In this document: positions 8,149 through 12,215 of the stretch, piece by piece | Position numbering within the stretch: the stretch's first letter is position 1 | How the letters are laid out: each line of letters starts with the position of its first letter | Origin: Bacteroidales bacterium UBA3764 | Lineage (GTDB): Bacteria; Bacteroidota; Bacteroidia; Bacteroidales; UBA932 | Direction: 5' to 3' | NCBI GenBank assembly: GCA_002371115.1 | Contig: DFFY01000114.1 | Location: 23,287-35,501, forward strand | Length of the DNA: 12,215 bases | Program-made: the position numbers and the translations under genes | The notes under the pieces: model-generated | The model's input: only the letters and a program-made list of their open reading frames with translations | Databases searched by the model: none | Told to the model about the DNA's origin: nothing

Positions 8149-8181
8149 AATCATTTAAACCAATCCTCGAAAAATCATTTT
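8149..8181. repeat. Short AATCATTT direct repeats upstream of the regulator promoter
   Basis: AATCATTT occurs at 8149-8156 and again at 8173-8180, 24 bases apart. Additional AATC copies stand at 8145 and 8162. The second copy is also part of a perfect small inverted repeat, AAAAT-C-ATTTT (8171-8181). The cluster lies between the two divergent promoters, just upstream of the regulator's -33 element. It could be a regulator binding site or an A/T-rich upstream element. Such short repeats also arise by chance in AT-rich DNA. Confidence 0.25.
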
Positions 8182-8195
8182 AGTAGATGACACCC

Positions 8196-8227
8196 TTGCG
8201 TATTCCAGTGATTTTTTTGTATTTTTG
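8196..8227 (+). promoter_or_regulatory. Candidate Bacteroides-type promoter of the regulator gene
   Basis: TTG at 8196-8198 lies 21 bases upstream of TATTTTTG at 8220-8227, which matches the -7 consensus TAnnTTTG. Transcription would start near 8234, giving a very short leader of about 10 nt before the ATG at 8244. The assignment is by consensus and position only. Confidence 0.5.
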
Positions 8228-8243
8228 TGATTGTTAAACTGAT

Positions 8244-9869
8244 ATGACCATGTCCTGCATCCTGTCTGTTACTGCGCTTGTGGCAACCCTCCTCCTGACG
8301 AGGCTGCCCGGGGAAAAAGCAAATCCCCTCGAAGACGCCCTGTTGCAACTGGATCAAACCCTCAAGAAGGAAGAAACCATTCTGCGGGACAAAGAAACCC
8401 GTATCCAAGGCCTGCATGGCAAACTGGCGTTCGCGCCACACGGCCCCGCCCGCTACCATCTGCTCAAGGCGCTATACGACGAGTATGCCCGTTTCAACTT
8501 GGATTCCGCCCTGCGATACGCCCATCTGAAAGAAGATATCGCCCGGGAAACAGCGGATCGCAGCCTCATCAACGATGCATTGAAGGACCGCGCCGACCGC
8601 TACATCATTTCAGGCATGTACCGCTATGCCGAAGACGCCCTGAATGCCATTGAAATGGATGAACGGGATGCTCCGCAGACCAGGGTCGCCTATTACAGGT
8701 CGCTCATCACCCTGCACCACAACCTCAATCTTACCAACAAGGACGCACTGTTCAAAGAGCGACTGGACAGCATAGAGCACAGGTACCGGGACATGATTTT
8801 CAACGTGGCCGACACCAGCATGCTGTTTTACTACACATACCGCGCGGAGAATGAGCTTGACAAGGGCCGTCCCAACATTGCCAGAAGGGAACTGCAGCGA
8901 TATATGCAGCTGAATCCGACCGACGCCGACGAACTGTCCATCCTGCACTACTGCATGGCCAAAACGTACCGGATCGAAGGGGATTTCGACAGGGCGTTCA
9001 CCCACTACGCCATCAGCGCCCGCTACGATTTGTCCCAGGGCGTCAGGGCGTCCCGCTCCTTGATTCAAACCGCCCGCTTCGCCATGCTCAACGGGCAGAC
9101 CGGACGTGCGTTTGCCTATATCACACACGCTTACAACGGCGCAACCGTATCGGACGCCCGCGTGTGCCTGGAGGAAATCGCCAGCTTCATGCCCAGGATC
9201 ATCGACTCTTACGACCGGGTAAACAAGCAGCGATATAAAGGCATTCTCGCCATTCTCCTGCTGCTTGCACTGTTCCTCACCGGCAGCATGATCAGCATCG
9301 TGGTCATCCGGCGGTACCAGAAAGCCATCCTCCGGTACGGGAAAATGACCAAAAGCATCAACCAGCACCTGCTGTTCTCACTTGAGCAGACCAAAAAAGC
9401 CAATGCGCTCCGGGAAACCACTTTGGGCCGATATGCAGCCATGTTCTCCGCTCACATCAACAGCCTGGAAGAATATCGTTCATCCCTGCGCGTGCTGGCC
9501 AAATCGCAGGATATCGACGAGATTGTCCACGCCCTGCGCTCCGACGAATTCATCGACGGCAAACGGGCGCTTTTGCTGAAAGAATTCGACCAAACTTTCC
9601 TGATGGTCTTCCCGGATTTTGTTTCCAGGCTCAACGCCCTGCTGCGGGAAGACCAGCAAGTGGGCCGGGATCTTCCGCCGGGAAAACTCTCCAACGAAAT
9701 CCGCATTTTTGCCCTAATCCGGCTGGGGGTCAAAGAATCGGCTGACATTGCCCGCTTCCTGAAAAAATCCCCTTCCACCATCTATAATTACAGGGTGAAA
9801 CTCCGGAATGCCGCCGTCTGCCCCAACGACGAGTTCGACAAACGGCTCATGGAGATTGGAAAGGTATGA
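8244..9869 (+). CDS. DUF6377-type membrane TPR-HTH transcriptional regulator
   Basis: This 541-residue protein has the build of a one-step membrane regulator: an N-terminal hydrophobic segment (about residues 4-19), a long helical TPR-like domain (about 45-310), one transmembrane helix (about 333-355, rich in L and I), a helical linker, and a C-terminal helix-turn-helix. The HTH (about 482-524) reads 'EIRIFALIRLGVKESADIAR' then 'FLKKSPSTIYNYRVKLRNAA', the LuxR-like ending typical of DUF6377 proteins of Bacteroidales. The TPR part is expected in the periplasm and the HTH in the cytoplasm, so the protein could sense an import product and switch the divergent susC operon, as SusR does in the starch system; that role is inference. 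The start is fixed by an in-frame TAA at 8235-8237, leaving only 8244 or 8250 as starts. The next gene begins 37 nt downstream with no clear promoter between them. Confidence 0.88.
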   Translation: MTMSCILSVTALVATLLLTRLPGEKANPLEDALLQLDQTLKKEETILRDKETRIQGLHGKLAFAPHGPARYHLLKALYDEYARFNLDSALRYAHLKEDIARETADRSLINDALKDRADRYIISGMYRYAEDALNAIEMDERDAPQTRVAYYRSLITLHHNLNLTNKDALFKERLDSIEHRYRDMIFNVADTSMLFYYTYRAENELDKGRPNIARRELQRYMQLNPTDADELSILHYCMAKTYRIEGDFDRAFTHYAISARYDLSQGVRASRSLIQTARFAMLNGQTGRAFAYITHAYNGATVSDARVCLEEIASFMPRIIDSYDRVNKQRYKGILAILLLLALFLTGSMISIVVIRRYQKAILRYGKMTKSINQHLLFSLEQTKKANALRETTLGRYAAMFSAHINSLEEYRSSLRVLAKSQDIDEIVHALRSDEFIDGKRALLLKEFDQTFLMVFPDFVSRLNALLREDQQVGRDLPPGKLSNEIRIFALIRLGVKESADIARFLKKSPSTIYNYRVKLRNAAVCPNDEFDKRLMEIGKV

Positions 9870-9906
9870 ATTTTGAAGCCCCTTAGGAAAAAACAGAGAA
9901 CAGCAT

Positions 9907-10380
9907 ATGAAAAAACTCCTATTTCCGCTGGCAGTGCTGGTACTGCTTGTTACCGGCTGCAACAAAGAGTACGTGACCCGGCAATATATCACCCAACAAA
10001 TCATCGGAGGCATGGATATGTCCCTGATAGACTTTGAGGTCAAAAACGACAACTGGGCCGTTCGCGAAGTAGAAAACGGCAACGACGATGAAGGCTATTT
10101 CGAGGCCGTCCTGGAAGTCCCCGAGATCACCCAGGAGGTAGTAAAGAAAGGCCTGGTGCTGGTATCTCGCCGCTATATAGACGGCAGCCAGTACATCTGG
10201 ACGCCCCTGCCCGCCATGCGCACGGAGAAGACCACCCTGAATGACGACCCGTACTACTTCACCACCTATACGGATTTTGAGTGGAGCGAAGGCAAGGTGA
10301 ACATTTACGTAACGGCCAGCGACCTGTTTGCCGGCCAGAATCCCGGCGACATGTACTTCCGCGTGGCCGTGCAGCTGTAA
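9907..10380 (+). CDS. Small Bacteroidota lipoprotein of unknown function
   Basis: This 157-residue protein begins with a clear lipoprotein signal peptide, MKKLLFPLAVLVLLVTGC (lipobox VTGC, Cys18). The mature part looks like one small beta-rich domain: 'DFEVKNDNW', 'GYFEAVLEVPEITQEVVKKG', 'WTPLPAM', 'TYTDFEWSEGKVNIYVTASD' and the end 'FRVAVQL'. It resembles a group of short, uncharacterised lipoproteins common in Bacteroidales, which share the pattern EIT..V...G.V.V, a W/LP segment and a final FRV; I know no experimentally supported function. It follows the regulator by 37 nt and ends 20 nt before the shared terminator, so it is probably the second gene of a regulator operon. A part in sensing at the envelope is possible but only inferred from the pairing. 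ATG 9907 is chosen because the signal peptide starts there. Confidence 0.82.
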   Translation: MKKLLFPLAVLVLLVTGCNKEYVTRQYITQQIIGGMDMSLIDFEVKNDNWAVREVENGNDDEGYFEAVLEVPEITQEVVKKGLVLVSRRYIDGSQYIWTPLPAMRTEKTTLNDDPYYFTTYTDFEWSEGKVNIYVTASDLFAGQNPGDMYFRVAVQL

Positions 10381-10400
10381 ATCGGCCCATCAGTTTTTAA

Positions 10401-10432
10401 AAAAATCCCCGACCGACCGGCCGGGGATTTTT
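10401..10432. terminator. Bidirectional intrinsic terminator between the lipoprotein gene and rpoC
   Basis: AAAAATCCCCG (10401-10411) pairs perfectly with CGGGGATTTTT (10422-10432), an 11-bp stem around a 10-base loop. The A-run on the left and the T-run on the right give a U-tract in either direction. It lies 20 nt after the stop of the plus-strand lipoprotein gene and 2 nt after the stop of rpoC on the minus strand, so it can end both convergent transcripts. Confidence 0.9.
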
Positions 10433-10434
10433 CA

Positions 10435-12215
10435 TTAAAGCTCGTTCATCATTTCCAAGGTGTCGGTCTTGGACCCTACCACAATGTCCTGGTAGCAGGC
10501 CAAACCGGTACCGGCCGGAATAAGGTGACCGCAGATGACGTTCTCCTTCAAGCCCTCCAAGTGGTCCACACGGGCGCGGATAGCGGCCTCGGACAGCACC
10601 TTGGTGGTTTCCTGGAAGGAAGCGGCACTGATGAAGGATCCGGTCTTCAGGGCGGCGCGGGTGATACCCTGCAGCACCTGGGAGGCGGTAGCGGGCTTGG
10701 CCGGACGGGCAACGATGAGCTTGGCGCCCTGACGTTCCAGAGAGGCGTTCTCGCTACGCAGGTCGCGCGCGCTGATAATGTCGCCTTCCTCGAACTTGGT
10801 GCTGTCGCCACCATCTTCCACATAGTACTTGCCGAAGATGGTGTCGTTGCGGTCCATGAAGTCCCACTTGTCCACCAGTTCCTCGGTAAGGAACTCGGTG
10901 TCGCCGGGATCGTCTATCTGGACCTTGCGCATCATCTGGCGGACGATGATCTCGAAGTGCTTGTCGTTAATCTTTACGCCCTGCAGACGATACACTGCCT
11001 GAATCTCGTTCACAATGTATTCCTGTGCCTTCACCGGACCCAGGATGTTCAGGATGTCGGTAGGCGAAGTGCCGCCGTCGGACAGACGGGTACCGGCCTT
11101 CACATAGTCGTTCTCCTGCACCAGGATCTGCTTGGTCATGGGAACCTCATAGTGGCATTCCTTGCCGCTGCGGTTCTTCACAATGATTTCACGTTTACCG
11201 CGCTTCACCTTGCCCATGATAACCTCACCGTTAATCTCGGAGAGGATGGCCGGGTTGGACGGGGTACGGGCCTCGAAGAGTTCCGTCACACGCGGCAGAC
11301 CGCCGGTAATATCGGAAGCCTTGCCAATAGCGCGCGGAATCTTGATGATGACATCGCCCACCTTCACCTTGTCGCCGTCGCTCATCATGATGTGAGCGCC
11401 CACAGGCAGGTTGTACTGGCGCAGCACGGTGCCGTCTTCGCCCACGATGAGCATGGCCGGGTTCTTGGTCTTGTCACGGCCTTCGATGATCACCTTGTCC
11501 GTATTGGTGGCGAATTCGTCGGCGCTTTCCTCACGGTAGGTGACACCTTCCACCATGTTCTCGAAGTGGACGGTACCGGCGGTTTCCACGATGGTGGTTG
11601 CGTTGTACGCATCCCATTCGCAGATGAGGTCGCCCTTCTTCACAGTGTCGCCGTCCTTGAAGTACAGCGTGGAACCGTAAGGGATGTCGTACTGGGAGTA
11701 CGTCATGCCGGTGCGCTCGTCCATGATGCGGAGTTCCGTCATGCGGGACACCACCACCTGCTTCACGCTGCCGTCCTCGTCCACGCGGTCGATGGTACGG
11801 AGTTCCTCGAAGGCGAGTTTACCCTCATACTTGGACTCGATGGAGTTGTCGGCCACAGAGCCGGAAGCGGTACCACCCACGTGGAAGGTACGCAGGGTAA
11901 GCTGTGTACCGGGCTCACCGATGGACTGGGCGGCGATAACGCCCACCACTTCACCGGTCTCCACCATGCGGGAGGTAGCCAGGTTGCGGCCATAGCACTT
12001 GGCGCACACGCCCTTGCGGGATTCGCAGGTAAGGACGCTCCTGATTTCCACCTGCTCGATGGGCAGGGAGTCGATGAGTTCCGCAGTATCCTCGCGGATT
12101 TCCTCGCCCGCGGCGATGATGAGCTCGCCGGTGAGCGGGTTGTGGATATCGTGCACGGAGGTACGGCCCAGGATGCGCTCACCCAGAGATTCCACCACCT
12201 CGTCCTTGTTCTTGA
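10435..12215 (-). CDS. rpoC: DNA-directed RNA polymerase beta' subunit, C-terminal part (5' end outside window)
   Basis: The frame enters from the right edge (first full codon at 12213) and gives 592 residues to the TAA at 10437-10435. It covers the last part of beta', the subunit that shapes the polymerase active centre. Three of the four cysteines of the second zinc site are visible in 'CESRKGVCAKC', with the same 7 and 3 spacing as E. coli Cys888/895/898. Next comes the trigger-loop base helix 'GVIAAQSIGEPGTQLTLRTF', then an insertion of roughly 180 residues like the E. coli SI3 domains, then 'DITGGLPRVTELFEAR', 'YIVNEIQAVYRLQGVKINDK', 'SFISAASFQETTKVLSEAAI' and 'GLKENVICGHLIPAGTG'. No frameshift or missing key residue is seen. 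It is expected to be transcribed with rpoB outside the window and to end at the hairpin directly after its stop. It is a housekeeping gene, convergent with the transport locus and probably unrelated to it in function. Confidence 0.98.
   Translation of the reverse strand, partial: KNKDEVVESLGERILGRTSVHDIHNPLTGELIIAAGEEIREDTAELIDSLPIEQVEIRSVLTCESRKGVCAKCYGRNLATSRMVETGEVVGVIAAQSIGEPGTQLTLRTFHVGGTASGSVADNSIESKYEGKLAFEELRTIDRVDEDGSVKQVVVSRMTELRIMDERTGMTYSQYDIPYGSTLYFKDGDTVKKGDLICEWDAYNATTIVETAGTVHFENMVEGVTYREESADEFATNTDKVIIEGRDKTKNPAMLIVGEDGTVLRQYNLPVGAHIMMSDGDKVKVGDVIIKIPRAIGKASDITGGLPRVTELFEARTPSNPAILSEINGEVIMGKVKRGKREIIVKNRSGKECHYEVPMTKQILVQENDYVKAGTRLSDGGTSPTDILNILGPVKAQEYIVNEIQAVYRLQGVKINDKHFEIIVRQMMRKVQIDDPGDTEFLTEELVDKWDFMDRNDTIFGKYYVEDGGDSTKFEEGDIISARDLRSENASLERQGAKLIVARPAKPATASQVLQGITRAALKTGSFISAASFQETTKVLSEAAIRARVDHLEGLKENVICGHLIPAGTGLACYQDIVVGSKTDTLEMMNEL

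Noticed and set aside
8102..8188. TAGTAGAT repeated directly at 8102-8109 and 8181-8188, and GTGGTC (8041-8046) with inverted GACCAC (8133-8138).
   Set aside because: Repeats of 6-8 bases at such distances are expected by chance in a region of about 230 bp, and neither pair is placed sensibly relative to the promoters.
8610..9368. A 252-codon minus-strand open frame within the regulator gene.
   Set aside because: It is antisense to a well-supported coding sequence and shows no family motif or start signals, so it is a shadow frame.
11300..11880. The long stretch of rpoC between the trigger-loop helix and 'DITGGLPRV' as a possible foreign insertion.
   Set aside because: It matches the SI3-type lineage insertion also seen in E. 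coli beta', in the same place, with uninterrupted frame, so it is a normal part of the gene.

Overview
The window looks like chromosomal DNA from a GC-rich member of the Bacteroidales (phylum Bacteroidota). The evidence is a SusC/SusD pair, tandem surface lipoproteins of kinds typical of this phylum, candidate promoters of the Bacteroides type (TTTG/TTG then TAnnTTTG) instead of sigma-70 boxes, and weak or absent Shine-Dalgarno sequences. The genus cannot be fixed from this sequence alone.

Layout. On the minus strand, reading from about 8050 down to 1, there is one tightly packed operon: a SusC-type TonB-dependent transporter (8012-4734), a SusD-type lipoprotein (4720-2927), a DUF1735/GLUG surface lipoprotein (2913-1198) and a second lipoprotein with a fimbrillin-like front and the same GLUG-type back (1185 to beyond the left edge). 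The three intergenic gaps are 13, 13 and 12 nt. On the plus strand, divergent from susC, lie a membrane-anchored TPR-HTH regulator of the DUF6377 type (8244-9869) and a small lipoprotein of unknown function (9907-10380). The last gene is the 3' part of rpoC on the minus strand (10435 to the right edge), which converges on the lipoprotein gene. One hairpin at 10401-10432 appears to terminate both.

How it fits together. SusC and SusD should form an outer-membrane importer for an oligosaccharide or peptide, and the two lipoproteins are probable cell-surface binding or adhesion accessories. The divergent regulator most likely controls the operon from the inner membrane, in the manner of SusR. No glycoside hydrolase, lyase, protease or sulfatase is visible, so the substrate is unknown; enzymes may lie beyond the left edge.

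The most interesting parts are the 231-bp divergent promoter region (8013-8243), with a perfect 10-bp palindrome in the spacer of the susC promoter and a small hairpin at the predicted transcript start; the two adjacent lipoproteins with unlike N-terminal domains on a shared C-terminal module; and the regulator/small-lipoprotein pair. I saw no tRNA, CRISPR array, insertion sequence or phage gene. Apart from 8013-8243 there is no intergenic stretch longer than about 60 bases.
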